Part shown: positions 16,469 to 24,535 of the stretch, in pieces | Position numbering within the stretch: the first letter of the stretch is position 1 | Layout of the letters: each line of letters opens with the position of its first letter | DNA from: Microbacteriaceae bacterium 3FA27C10 | GTDB taxonomy: Bacteria; Actinomycetota; Actinomycetes; Actinomycetales; Microbacteriaceae | Direction: 5' to 3' | Assembly: GCA_005502775.1 (NCBI GenBank) | Contig: SCNI01000033.1 | Coordinates: 1-40,393 of the forward strand | Length of the DNA: 40,393 nt | Position numbers and translations under genes: made by a program | Notes under the pieces: model-generated | Databases searched by the model: none | What the model was told of the DNA's origin: nothing | Seen by the model: only the letters and a program-made list of their open reading frames with translations

Positions 16469-18364
16469 TCAGGCAAGCTCGACCCGCAGTCGCACCGCCG
16501 AGCCCGCCTGCGTCAGCGTGAGCTGCCGGGCACGCCCGCCGAGCTGCGCCAGGCCGTACCCGTCGTGGCCGGCACGGGTGACGATCCGCCCCTCGGACAC
16601 CACGTCGACCACGACACCCGGGCCCGGGGAGGCCGCGGCGAGCGTGATCCGCGCACGGGGTTCGGAGCCGTGCCGGATCGTGTTGGTGAGGCCCTCCGCG
16701 ATGGTGTCGACGGCGAGCTCGAGCCGCGCGGCATCCGCGTCGAGCCTGGTCCAGGCCGCCGCGTCCGCGCTCAGCGAGATCTCGAGGCCGAACCGCCACG
16801 CCCCGACGATCCGCTCGACGGTCTGCTGCGCGCCGGCCCCGGTCGCCTCCGCACGCGGAAGGGCGAGAGCCGCTTCGATCCGTTCGAGCACCGCCATCCA
16901 CTGCGCCTCGGTGACCACCGGGCTGCCGCGCAGCTCGCGCGCCGCCGCCACGCATTCGGCCTGAACCTCGCTGTGCAGCAGATGGGCCACCCGGCGGCGG
17001 GCGATCGTCGCGCTGTTGTGGCTCGAGGCGGCCAGAACGGCAGCCTCGTCGACCGCGGCGGCCAGCTCCGCCTCGACGACGACGAGCCGCCGGAAGCCCG
17101 CGTCGACGCCGGCCACCAGCACGGCGAAGACCGGGTACACCACGACGCTCAGCAGCATCGCGGCGAGCACGGCGGATGCTGCGACGGGCACTCCCCACAA
17201 GGCCGGCGAAAGCGCCGCGACGGCCCCGATCACCGCCCCGACGACGGCGTACTGCAAGGCGAGGCCGGCCACCGGGGCGAGGGCGGCGGCCGGACGGGCT
17301 GCCGCCGAGGCCGCCGCCGGAGCCGCCGCGCCGGGTGCAGTCCGGGAGGCCGTCGCACGGGATGCCGCCCGGGCGACCCGACCAGCGACCAGCCGGTTGC
17401 CGCACGCTCCCACCGCCACGACGGCGAGCACGGCCGTCGCAGCGGCGGCCGCCGAGGCGTGCGCCACGAGGTACGGCACCCAGAGCAGGGCGTAGGCCAC
17501 CACGGTGATCCACACCGGAGCGCCCCGGTCGATGGGCGCGGGAAACGGATGCACGGGCGCGAGCGCGAGCGGCGTCGAGGTCTGAGCGCGCGGCGGGGTG
17601 CGCGACTCCCGAGACGCGAGGAGCCGTCCGTCGCCGCCGGCGGCGGGGTATCGGGCGCCGGCAGCGGTGGCGGGGTGGTGGTCGCCGGCCGCGGGGTGGT
17701 CGTCGAACAGCCGATGGCTGAGCGGGCGCACGACCTCCTCGGCGAAGCGCTGCAGGAGCAGTCCGGCCCGCTCCGGCTCGAGCGGGCCCGCAGCGGCCCT
17801 CGGCAGCGCGGCGAGGAGCGTGCCGCGGGCGTTCTCCAAGACGTGCCCCGACAGCACGGCCACGTCGTCGACATCGTGAGCCCGCTGCACCTCCAGGGCG
17901 TCGAGCACGAGACGAAGGCGGCCCGTGACATCGCGGTGCGTGCGCACGGCGATGGTCATCATCGCCACGAGCGAGAGCGCGGCGGTGTCCACGATCAGGT
18001 TGGTGGCCACACGCGCCGCGAGCGGACCGGTGAACAGCACGAGCCCGAGCGCCTGCGCCGACGCCGAGAGCAGGAACGGCCGGCCGACGGCGATGGCCGC
18101 GAGCGCGATCACCACGACCACCCGGCGCGAGCCTGCCGATGCCACGCCCCGCTCGGCCGCGGCGGCGAGCACCCCGAAAGCCCCCAGCACGAGGTGCACC
18201 GCGAGGGCGATCCCGAAGCCGGCGAGCCGTTCCTGCCCCGAGCGGGCCTCGTCGTAGCCGCCCAGCAGCGTGACCGCGAACGGCAGGGTGAGCAGCCACG
18301 ACCACCGGGTGAAGAAGTGCCCGCTCCCCGCGGCGCGCGCCCAGCGCCCGGCGAGCGGCCTCAT
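16469..18364 (-). CDS. Membrane sensor histidine kinase-like protein (partner of LuxR-type regulator)
   Basis: The product has 631 residues. An N-terminal block of about four membrane helices (residues 20-135) is followed by a cytoplasmic stretch with a low-complexity Ala/His/Asp-rich region, a second helical block (about 285-430), a short coiled segment, and a C-terminal GHKL ATPase domain. The segment ARRRVAHLLHSEVQ, with His464, aligns with the dimerisation helix of HisKA_3-type kinases, although the residues after His (SE rather than DG) differ. The ATP-lid N box is EGLTNTIRHG and the G box GYGLAQLGGRA. Its ATG overlaps the response-regulator stop codon (ATGA), so the two are translationally coupled. 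It probably phosphorylates that regulator. The signal is unknown. Confidence 0.85.
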   Translation of the reverse strand: MRPLAGRWARAAGSGHFFTRWSWLLTLPFAVTLLGGYDEARSGQERLAGFGIALAVHLVLGAFGVLAAAAERGVASAGSRRVVVVIALAAIAVGRPFLLSASAQALGLVLFTGPLAARVATNLIVDTAALSLVAMMTIAVRTHRDVTGRLRLVLDALEVQRAHDVDDVAVLSGHVLENARGTLLAALPRAAAGPLEPERAGLLLQRFAEEVVRPLSHRLFDDHPAAGDHHPATAAGARYPAAGGDGRLLASRESRTPPRAQTSTPLALAPVHPFPAPIDRGAPVWITVVAYALLWVPYLVAHASAAAAATAVLAVVAVGACGNRLVAGRVARAASRATASRTAPGAAAPAAASAAARPAAALAPVAGLALQYAVVGAVIGAVAALSPALWGVPVAASAVLAAMLLSVVVYPVFAVLVAGVDAGFRRLVVVEAELAAAVDEAAVLAASSHNSATIARRRVAHLLHSEVQAECVAAARELRGSPVVTEAQWMAVLERIEAALALPRAEATGAGAQQTVERIVGAWRFGLEISLSADAAAWTRLDADAARLELAVDTIAEGLTNTIRHGSEPRARITLAAASPGPGVVVDVVSEGRIVTRAGHDGYGLAQLGGRARQLTLTQAGSAVRLRVELA

Positions 18365-19002
18365 CGGCGCACGGGGTGCCCGAACGCGCGGGTGTAGAGG
18401 TTCACCGCGACCACCCGCGGGTTCAGCTCGGGCCGGTGGCTCAGGCCCAGTCGCTCGAAGGTGCGCACGAGCATCCGCTCCACCGCCCGCAGCGTGCGGC
18501 CCGTGCGGCGGGCGATCTCCTCGTTCGAACAGCCCTCGGCGAGCGCCGCGAGCACCTCGAGCTGACCGCGGCTGAGTGAGGCGAGCGCGCCCAGCGGTTC
18601 ACCGACCGCCCCTGCCGGGTCGGCCCGGGTGGCGGCATCCACCCGCTCGACCAGGTGCTGCGGGGAGTCCAGCGCGTCCTTCGACACGAACTGCGCTCCC
18701 GGAACGGCCGCCCGCCGGGGCGCAGAGGCGGCGCGCGGGAAGTTGGTGAGGAACATCACCCCCAGGTGCGGCAGACGCGAGCGCAGGATGACCGCCAGCT
18801 CGATGCCGTCGGGGCGCGTGCCGAGGTCGATGTCGGCCACCAGCACATCGGGGTCGAAGCCGTCGGCCGCCTCGAGGGCGGAGTGCGCATCCGCGTGCTC
18901 GGAGACGTCGAACCCGGAGCGGCGGAGGGTGTCGGCGACGAGCATGCGCACGAGCGGCTGATCCTCCACGAGGATCACGCGCCGGGTCCACTCATCAGCC
19001 AC
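18361..19002 (-). CDS. LuxR/NarL-type response regulator
   Basis: The product has 213 residues. An N-terminal receiver domain has the acidic pocket (LVEDQ), the probable phosphoacceptor Asp57 (ADIDLG), a Thr in the FLTNFP strand and the conserved Lys (VSKDAL). A C-terminal LuxR-type helix-turn-helix follows (LSRGQLEVLAALAEGCSNEEIARRTGRTLRAVERML), so it is a DNA-binding two-component regulator. Its GTG start at 19002 lies six bases after TATCCT, suggesting a leaderless transcript. The downstream histidine-kinase gene overlaps its stop by four bases. It is an independent unit from the ROK gene that ends 33 bases upstream. Target genes are not evident. Confidence 0.92.
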   Translation of the reverse strand: MADEWTRRVILVEDQPLVRMLVADTLRRSGFDVSEHADAHSALEAADGFDPDVLVADIDLGTRPDGIELAVILRSRLPHLGVMFLTNFPRAASAPRRAAVPGAQFVSKDALDSPQHLVERVDAATRADPAGAVGEPLGALASLSRGQLEVLAALAEGCSNEEIARRTGRTLRAVERMLVRTFERLGLSHRPELNPRVVAVNLYTRAFGHPVRR

Positions 19003-19008
19003 CTGCTC

Positions 19009-19014
19009 AGGATA
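19009..19014 (-). promoter_or_regulatory. -10 hexamer of a probable leaderless promoter for the response regulator
   Basis: On the minus strand TATCCT is followed by six bases (GAGCAG) and the GTG at 19002. It fits TANNNT and repeats the spacing seen at 3010-3015 and 14054-14059. Confidence 0.5.
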
Positions 19015-19035
19015 GGGCCCGCGGAGGGGCGGCCC

Positions 19036-20235
19036 TCAGGGCGCGGGCCGGTAGTGCTGCGTCACGATGCCACGCAGCGCCGCGGCCGCCGCTCCACGGG
19101 CCCAGTCCTCGAAGGCGTGCGGTCTCAACAGGATGCGGCAGTTCGCCGCCGCCCCGAACGCGTGCGCCTCGAAGGCCGCCCGCACCCGCTCGTCGTACAG
19201 GTCGTAGTCGGAGACCGCCTCGCCCGTGATGAGCACGATCTCGGGACCGGTGAGGTTCGCCACCGTCGCGATGGCGGTGCCGATCACGGTGCCGGCCCGG
19301 TCGAACACCTCGATGGCGGCCGGATCTCCGTCGTGCGCCCGCCGGACGGCCTCGGCGATGGAACCCACCGGGCTCCCGCTCGCCTCGGCGACCGCCCGCA
19401 CGATGGCGCCGGTCGATGCCACCGCCTCGACGCACCCGCGACGGCCGCAGGCGCAGACGAAGCGCTCCGAGGTCAGGGGAAGGTGCCCGATCTCCCCGGC
19501 GACGCCGAACGCTCCCTCCACCACCTCGCCGTTCACGTGCAGGCCGCAGCCGATCCCGCTGCCGATGGTGACGATGGCGAACGAGCTGGTGCCGATGCCC
19601 ACGCCGAACCAGTGCTCGGCGATGGTGAGGGCACGCACGTCGTTCTCGATCAGCACCCGGATGCCGAGTCGCTGCTCCAGCGCAGTGCCGAGGTCCTCCC
19701 CCGACCAGCCGAGCAGCGCCGACTCGCGCACGATGCCGCCCCGGGTGTCGACATCGCCCGACACCGAGACGCCCACGCCGGCGAGCCGGTCCCGGCGGTC
19801 GCCGAGCAGCTCGCACAGGCGCTCGGCGATCTCTGCGACGCCGTCGACGACGGCATCGAACGCCGGCGCGGTCGGCTGATGGGTCGAGACCAGCAGCTGC
19901 GCAGAGAGATCGGTGGCCACCCCGATGATCTCGGTGGGGTTCACCTTGATGCCGAGCACGACGAGCGCCGCCGGGTCGACCGTGATCGGGTTCGCCGGCC
20001 TGCCGCGCGGCCCGCCGCGCAGGGTGTGACCGTGATCGACCACGAGACCGGCCGCGATCATGGGGGCGACCGACTTCGTCACGGCCGCCTGCGAGAGCCC
20101 GGTCGCCCGTGCGACGTCGGTGCGCGAGAGCGGGCCGTGGGTCAGGATGCCGGTGAAGATGTCGACCGCCGCCGGCGAGGCCGCGTGCAGCACCCGCAGG
20201 ACATCGCCGGCCCGGCTTCCGATCTGCACGCTCAT
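19036..20235 (-). CDS. ROK-family transcriptional regulator, left-arm copy
   Basis: The product has 399 residues. An N-terminal winged helix-turn-helix (LTHGPLSRTDVARATGLSQAAVTKSVAPMI, about residues 30-65) is followed by a sugar-kinase-like ROK domain. The zinc motif CACGRRGCVEA is intact. The DIGGTK phosphate-binding motif of true ROK kinases is replaced by LGIKVNPTE, so it is probably a repressor or sensor rather than a kinase. The ATG at 20235 was preferred over the ATG at 20262 because GGAAGGA precedes it. It lies 55 bases after the GH36 gene on the same strand and is very similar throughout to the ROK gene at 29358. It probably senses a sugar from the GH36/GH95/GH27 locus (inference). 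Confidence 0.93.
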   Translation of the reverse strand: MSVQIGSRAGDVLRVLHAASPAAVDIFTGILTHGPLSRTDVARATGLSQAAVTKSVAPMIAAGLVVDHGHTLRGGPRGRPANPITVDPAALVVLGIKVNPTEIIGVATDLSAQLLVSTHQPTAPAFDAVVDGVAEIAERLCELLGDRRDRLAGVGVSVSGDVDTRGGIVRESALLGWSGEDLGTALEQRLGIRVLIENDVRALTIAEHWFGVGIGTSSFAIVTIGSGIGCGLHVNGEVVEGAFGVAGEIGHLPLTSERFVCACGRRGCVEAVASTGAIVRAVAEASGSPVGSIAEAVRRAHDGDPAAIEVFDRAGTVIGTAIATVANLTGPEIVLITGEAVSDYDLYDERVRAAFEAHAFGAAANCRILLRPHAFEDWARGAAAAALRGIVTQHYRPAP

Positions 20236-20290
20236 CGTGATCCTTCCGGTCGTGGTGACCATTCTGCCGCGCCGCGCGGGTGCCCGGGCG

Positions 20291-22489
20291 TCAGTCGCGC
20301 ACCTGCTCGCCGCGGAGGCGCGTGAGATCGAGCACCAGTGCCTGAGCGGGATTCAGCGTGGGCATCGGCACGCCGGCCTCGGCGAGCACCGCACCCGGCA
20401 GCTCGATGCCCCCCGCGCGGGCGGCGTCGAACCAGGCCGGACCCTCACCCTGGTGCAGCGACGGCGCTCCGATCTCGTCACGGATGCGCACCCGATAGCT
20501 CGCCGAGGAATCGAGCCCGGGCAGGCGCACCCGGCCCGACTGGCCGGCCGGAGAGGTGCCGAGCCGCGCCCAGACGAAGAGCGCACGCGAACCGTCGGCG
20601 GCCACGCTGCCGTGCAGCAGCGTCTCCTCGTCGGGCAGCTCGGCATGCACGCGCCGCCCCGCGGCCACGAGGTCGCGCGTCTCCCGGTAGAGAGCACTCC
20701 ATCGACCGAGAACCGCGAGTTCCTGCTCGGTGCATCGGGTGAGGTCCCATTCGATGCCGGCCGACGCGAAGAGAGCCGTCGCGAGACGGAACGACAGGTC
20801 GGCCGAGCGGTGCGTGGTGTGCGAGCGCTCGGCGCCCACGTGCGAGCCGAGCAGTTCGGGCGGCAGCAGCAGTTCCGACCAGCGCTGGATGCGCTGCCGC
20901 TCGACCGGGTCGTTGCAGTCCGAGGTCCACACGCGGTCGGTGCGCGCCACGACGCCGAGGTCGACCCGGCCGCCGCCCGAGGCGCACGACTCGATCTCGA
21001 GGGAGGGGAAACGATCCCGCAGTGCGTCCAGCAGGCCGTAGAGCGCGGTCGTCTGGGCGTGCACCCCCGGCGCCTCACCGCCGGTGCGCCGCACGGCCTC
21101 CACGAGGTCCCGGTTGTGGTCCCACTTCACGAAGTCGATGGCGTAGCGCTCCACCAAGGCCGACATGGCTTCGAGCAGGTAGGCGAGCGCATCCGGATGC
21201 GCGATGTCGAGCACGTATTGGTGCCGGCTGGCCGAGCCCAGCCCGGCGGCCGGGCCGAGGATCCACTCGGGGTGCCGGCGGGCGACGGCGGAGTCGAGGT
21301 TCACCATCTCGGGTTCGAACCAGAGACCGAACTGCATGCCGCGCTCGCGCACCCGGTCGACGAACGGGCCGAGCCCCTCGGGCCACACGGCCTCGTCGAC
21401 CTGCCAGTCCCCGAGGCCCGCCTTGTCGTCGCGACGGCCGGCGAACCAGCCGTCGTCGAGCACGATGCGCTCCACGCCGATGCCCGCGGCGCGGTCGACC
21501 AGCTCGAGCAGGCGCGGCAGCTCGTGGTCGAAGTACACGGCCTCCCAGGTGTTCAGCACCAGGGGCTGGGCACCCACCCGGCGCCGATCGGCGCGCACCA
21601 GCGTGTGGAAGCGGTCGGCGACCGCGTCGAGGCCGCCGTCCGACCAGGCGAACAGCACGCGGGGCGACTCATAGCTCTCGCCGGCAGCGAGCCTGATCTC
21701 GCCCGGCCGCACCAGTTCCCCGCCGCCGAGCACGGCCGAGGCGGCTCCGGCGCCTTCGGGCAGCCGCTCCACGAACCAGCGCTGATCGCCGCTCCAGGCG
21801 ATGTGCATGGCCCACACCTCACCGTGACGGGCGCCGAACCCGGGCGTTCCGACCGCCATCAGATACGGCGAATCGACACCCGGCTTGCCGCGGCGCACGT
21901 CGCGGGCGTGCATTCCGTCGCGCACGGAGGTGCGCTGAGGCTCCCGCTCGCGGCTCCACTTTCCGGTGAAGTCGAGGATCTCGGTGGCGATGGCCGGCAC
22001 GGGCAGCTGGGCGTACAAGCCCGCGAGGTCGTAGGGTGCCCCGGCCGAGGCGGTCGAGCGCAGCGAGGTGCTGAGAGCCACGATGCCGCTCGGCTCGAGA
22101 ACGATGCGCTGCACGATCTCCAGCTCGCTCACTGGGTCGTCGAAGCGCAGCTCGACCTCCCCGCCATCGGGTGAGCCGGGGCGCACGACGACCTCGGTGA
22201 GCGCGGGCCGTGGAGTGGTGGCCGATCCGGCGCGGTGCCCGCTCAGGCCCGGCACGCCCATCCAGTCGTGGCGCTCGCCCGGCAGCAGCGAGAAGCGGCG
22301 GGCGGCATCCGGAGCGTTGTGCAGGCGGGCGGTCGACGCGGTCAGTCGCAACGCCTCGAGCGCCTCCTGCGACAGGGCGCCGAGATCGCGGCCCCAGTGC
22401 AGGATCGAGGGCGCCTCGGAGTCGGTGTCGACGACGAGCGACACCCCCGCGGCGCGCAGGTGGGACATGCGGTGGGGTGCAGAGCTCAT
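20291..22489 (-). CDS. GH36 alpha-galactosidase
   Basis: The product has 732 residues, the normal length for bacterial GH36 alpha-galactosidases, which release terminal alpha-galactose with retention. An N-terminal beta-supersandwich (about 1-300) precedes the TIM barrel (LDDGWFAGRRDDKAGLGDW, FGLWFEPEMVN). The nucleophile Asp457 is in KWDHNRD, the acid/base Asp524 in SDCNDPVERQ, and the galactose-binding CASGGGR motif lies between them. A short C-terminal beta domain follows. No signal peptide is present, so it acts on imported oligosaccharides. The ATG at 22489 was chosen for the GGAG nine bases upstream; an earlier ATG gives only a short N-terminal extension. It is divergent from the ABC permease operon with overlapping promoters and is followed by a ROK gene. 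Confidence 0.95.
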   Translation of the reverse strand: MSSAPHRMSHLRAAGVSLVVDTDSEAPSILHWGRDLGALSQEALEALRLTASTARLHNAPDAARRFSLLPGERHDWMGVPGLSGHRAGSATTPRPALTEVVVRPGSPDGGEVELRFDDPVSELEIVQRIVLEPSGIVALSTSLRSTASAGAPYDLAGLYAQLPVPAIATEILDFTGKWSREREPQRTSVRDGMHARDVRRGKPGVDSPYLMAVGTPGFGARHGEVWAMHIAWSGDQRWFVERLPEGAGAASAVLGGGELVRPGEIRLAAGESYESPRVLFAWSDGGLDAVADRFHTLVRADRRRVGAQPLVLNTWEAVYFDHELPRLLELVDRAAGIGVERIVLDDGWFAGRRDDKAGLGDWQVDEAVWPEGLGPFVDRVRERGMQFGLWFEPEMVNLDSAVARRHPEWILGPAAGLGSASRHQYVLDIAHPDALAYLLEAMSALVERYAIDFVKWDHNRDLVEAVRRTGGEAPGVHAQTTALYGLLDALRDRFPSLEIESCASGGGRVDLGVVARTDRVWTSDCNDPVERQRIQRWSELLLPPELLGSHVGAERSHTTHRSADLSFRLATALFASAGIEWDLTRCTEQELAVLGRWSALYRETRDLVAAGRRVHAELPDEETLLHGSVAADGSRALFVWARLGTSPAGQSGRVRLPGLDSSASYRVRIRDEIGAPSLHQGEGPAWFDAARAGGIELPGAVLAEAGVPMPTLNPAQALVLDLTRLRGEQVRD

Positions 22490-22506
22490 CCGGTTCTTCT
22501 CCATCG

Positions 22507-22531
22507 AATTATTTGACACCATCAATTATTG
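22507..22531. promoter_or_regulatory. Candidate ROK operator between the divergent arms
   Basis: An AT-rich site in otherwise GC-rich DNA: AATTATTTGAC, five variable bases, then CAA and a second AATTATT in the same orientation. It carries the same TTG-N7-CAA core as the palindrome at 33226-33256 and matches that site at 17 of 25 positions, including the first 11. It covers the -35 element of the rightward promoter and the -10 of the leftward one, so one bound repressor could close both. That a ROK protein binds here is inference. Confidence 0.5.
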
Positions 22532-22542
22532 CTACTTATGCT
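22513..22542 (+). promoter_or_regulatory. Promoter of the sugar-import operon
   Basis: A consensus -35 TTGACA (22513-22518) and -10 TATGCT (22537-22542) are separated by 18 bases, placing the transcript start about 36 bases before the permease ATG at 22585. The -35 lies inside the AT-rich operator candidate. Confidence 0.65.
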
Positions 22543-22552
22543 GACTGCGCAA
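22525..22552 (-). promoter_or_regulatory. Promoter of the GH36-ROK operon
   Basis: Read leftward, TTGCGC (22552-22547) and AATAAT (22530-22525; five of six bases match TATAAT) are separated by 16 bases. It overlaps the rightward promoter face to face, so the two RNA polymerases would compete, and both share the operator candidate. Confidence 0.45.
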
Positions 22553-22584
22553 CTCGTGCAAGACCAACAAGATGGGCGAGATCA

Positions 22585-23538
22585 ATGGCGATTACAGCAT
22601 CACGCGGTGCCCGGACCGCGCTGCGGACCCGCGTGAAGTCCCGGGGTGCGATCAATTCGCACTCCCCGGCCCACCGGGGCGACGGCAGACTGGCCTGGGT
22701 TCTGATCGCCCCGGCACTGCTGGGTTTCCTGGTGTTCTTCCTCTACCCGACGATTCGCGGAATCTACCTGAGCTTCACCGATTTCAAGGTGCTGACCCCG
22801 CCCACCTGGGTGGGCCTCGACAACTTCGTGCGCCTGCTCGGCGACCAGGTGTTCTGGTCGTCCCTCGGGGTCACGGTGTATTTCGTGGTGCTGTCGGTCG
22901 CGTTCGGCATGACCTTCGCCCTGATCACGGCGGTGGTGCTGCACCGGCTCACCTCGAACACCGTGGTGCGCGGCATCATCATCCTGCCCTTCCTCATCTC
23001 GGGCGTGGTCGCCGCCACCACCTGGTCGTGGATGCTCGACTCGCAGCTCGGCGTCGTCAACATGCTGATCGAGCAGCTCACCGGCGAACCCATCCAGTTC
23101 CTCAGCTCACGAGCCTGGGCCATCCCGTCGATCGCCATGATCAGCGTCTGGAAGTCGATGGGCTACAACGCCATCATCGTCTTCGCCGGGCTGCAGACCA
23201 TCCCGCCGTCGATCTACGAGGCCGGCCGGATCGACGGTGCGAACGAGCTGCAGATGTTCCGCCGCCTCACGCTCCCGCTCCTGCGCCCGATCCTCGCGAT
23301 GGTGCTCGTACTGACGGTGATCAACTCGTTCCAGGTGTTCGACATCGTGGCCGTGACGACCAAGGGCGGCCCGGCGAACGCCTCGAACGTGCTGCAGATG
23401 TACATCTACGACAAGGCGTTCGGGCAGTTCGACTTCGGCTACGGGGCCACGATGTCGCTCGCGCTCTTCGCGATGCTCATCATCATCACCTTCCTGCAGA
23501 TGCGGCTCCTGCGGGCCAGTCAATCCGACACGAACTGA
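22585..23538 (+). CDS. Sugar ABC transporter permease (MalF/UgpA type)
   Basis: The product has 317 residues, a six-helix inner-membrane permease of the carbohydrate-uptake-1 (CUT1) type. A basic cytoplasmic N terminus precedes the first helix (VLIAPALLGFLVFFLYPTIRGI). The EAA motif that docks the ATPase is present (EAGRIDGANELQMFRRLTLP). The ATG at 22585 was chosen with GGGCGAG just upstream; the ATG at 22572 is out of frame. It pairs with the next permease and with the lipoprotein at 28015. No ATPase gene is present, so a shared MsiK-like ATPase encoded elsewhere is expected, as is usual for actinobacterial CUT1 systems. Confidence 0.93.
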   Translation: MAITASRGARTALRTRVKSRGAINSHSPAHRGDGRLAWVLIAPALLGFLVFFLYPTIRGIYLSFTDFKVLTPPTWVGLDNFVRLLGDQVFWSSLGVTVYFVVLSVAFGMTFALITAVVLHRLTSNTVVRGIIILPFLISGVVAATTWSWMLDSQLGVVNMLIEQLTGEPIQFLSSRAWAIPSIAMISVWKSMGYNAIIVFAGLQTIPPSIYEAGRIDGANELQMFRRLTLPLLRPILAMVLVLTVINSFQVFDIVAVTTKGGPANASNVLQMYIYDKAFGQFDFGYGATMSLALFAMLIIITFLQMRLLRASQSDTN

Positions 23539-23593
23539 CCCGTCGCCTCGCGCGCCGCCACCCGACCCGACACCACCTGACGAGGAGTCGACA

Positions 23594-24535
23594 ATGACCT
23601 CAACCACCCTCGGCCGCCCGGCCGCCGCGCCCCCGAAAGCACCCCGGGGCCGCAGCCTCTCCCGCTTCAGCCCCGGCCGCGCCGTGGCCTGGCTGTACAT
23701 CGCGGTCGTGATCGTGGTGACGGTGTTCCCGTTCTACTGGATGCTGCGCACGGCCTTCTCGAACAACTACTCGCTCATCCGCGACCCCGGCTCGCTGCTG
23801 CCGGTCGACTTCACCTGGGGCGCGTTCGCCCGGGTGCTCGGCATCGCCAGCCCGGAGCAGTCGCTCTCCGAGGGGGGCTCGGGAGCCTCGATCGAGATCC
23901 TGCACTTCCTGCTCAACTCGATCATCTACGCGACGGTGCAGACGGTCGCCATCGTCTTCTTCTCCACCATCGCCGCCTACGCCTTCGCGCGGCTGCGCTG
24001 GAAGGGCCGGGAGCTGATGTTCTCGATCTTCCTCGCCGCGCTGATGGTGCCGGGCATCCTGACCCTGCTGCCGAACTTCGTGCTGGTGAAGGACCTCGGC
24101 CTGCTCAACTCCTTCGCCGGCATGATCCTGCCGACGGCCCTGTTCTCGGCCTTCAACATCTTCTTCTTGCGGCAGTTCATGCTGGGGCTCAGCGAGGAGA
24201 TCGAGGAGGCGGCCCTGATCGACGGCGCGGGCCGGCTGCGCGTTCTCTTCCAGATCACCCTGCCGATGACCTCGGGGCCCATCATCACGCTGTCGATCCT
24301 CGGCTTCATCACCGCGTGGAACGACTACTTCTGGCCTCTGCTGGTCACCAGCGACGACTCGGTGCGGCCGCTCACCCTCGCACTGGCGGTGTTCAAGCAG
24401 TCGTCACCGCAGGCCTCCCCCGACTGGGCGGGTCTGATGGCCGCGACCCTGGTGGCGGCGCTGCCGATGCTCGTGCTGTTCATGGTGTTCGGAAAGCGCA
24501 TCGTCAACTCCATCGGTTTCACGGGGCTGAAGTGA
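23594..24535 (+). CDS. Sugar ABC transporter permease (MalG/UgpE type)
   Basis: The product has 313 residues and is the second six-helix permease of the CUT1 importer. The first helix is WLYIAVVIVVTVFPFYWML, and the EAA loop reads EEAALIDGAGRLRVLFQITL, ending in the family's typical C terminus (NSIGFTGLK). GAGGAG precedes the ATG by about eight bases, 55 bases after the first permease. Its last four bases overlap the GTG start of the GH95 gene (GTGA), showing translational coupling of import and intracellular hydrolysis. Confidence 0.94.
   Translation: MTSTTLGRPAAAPPKAPRGRSLSRFSPGRAVAWLYIAVVIVVTVFPFYWMLRTAFSNNYSLIRDPGSLLPVDFTWGAFARVLGIASPEQSLSEGGSGASIEILHFLLNSIIYATVQTVAIVFFSTIAAYAFARLRWKGRELMFSIFLAALMVPGILTLLPNFVLVKDLGLLNSFAGMILPTALFSAFNIFFLRQFMLGLSEEIEEAALIDGAGRLRVLFQITLPMTSGPIITLSILGFITAWNDYFWPLLVTSDDSVRPLTLALAVFKQSSPQASPDWAGLMAATLVAALPMLVLFMVFGKRIVNSIGFTGLK

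Noticed and set aside
19036-20235. ROK sugar kinase (glucokinase-like)
   Set aside because: An N-terminal helix-turn-helix is present and the DIGGTK phosphate motif is missing, so regulator is the better call.
22572-23597. ATG at 22572 as the permease start
   Set aside because: It opens a different frame giving Arg/His-rich sequence; the permease frame begins at 22585.
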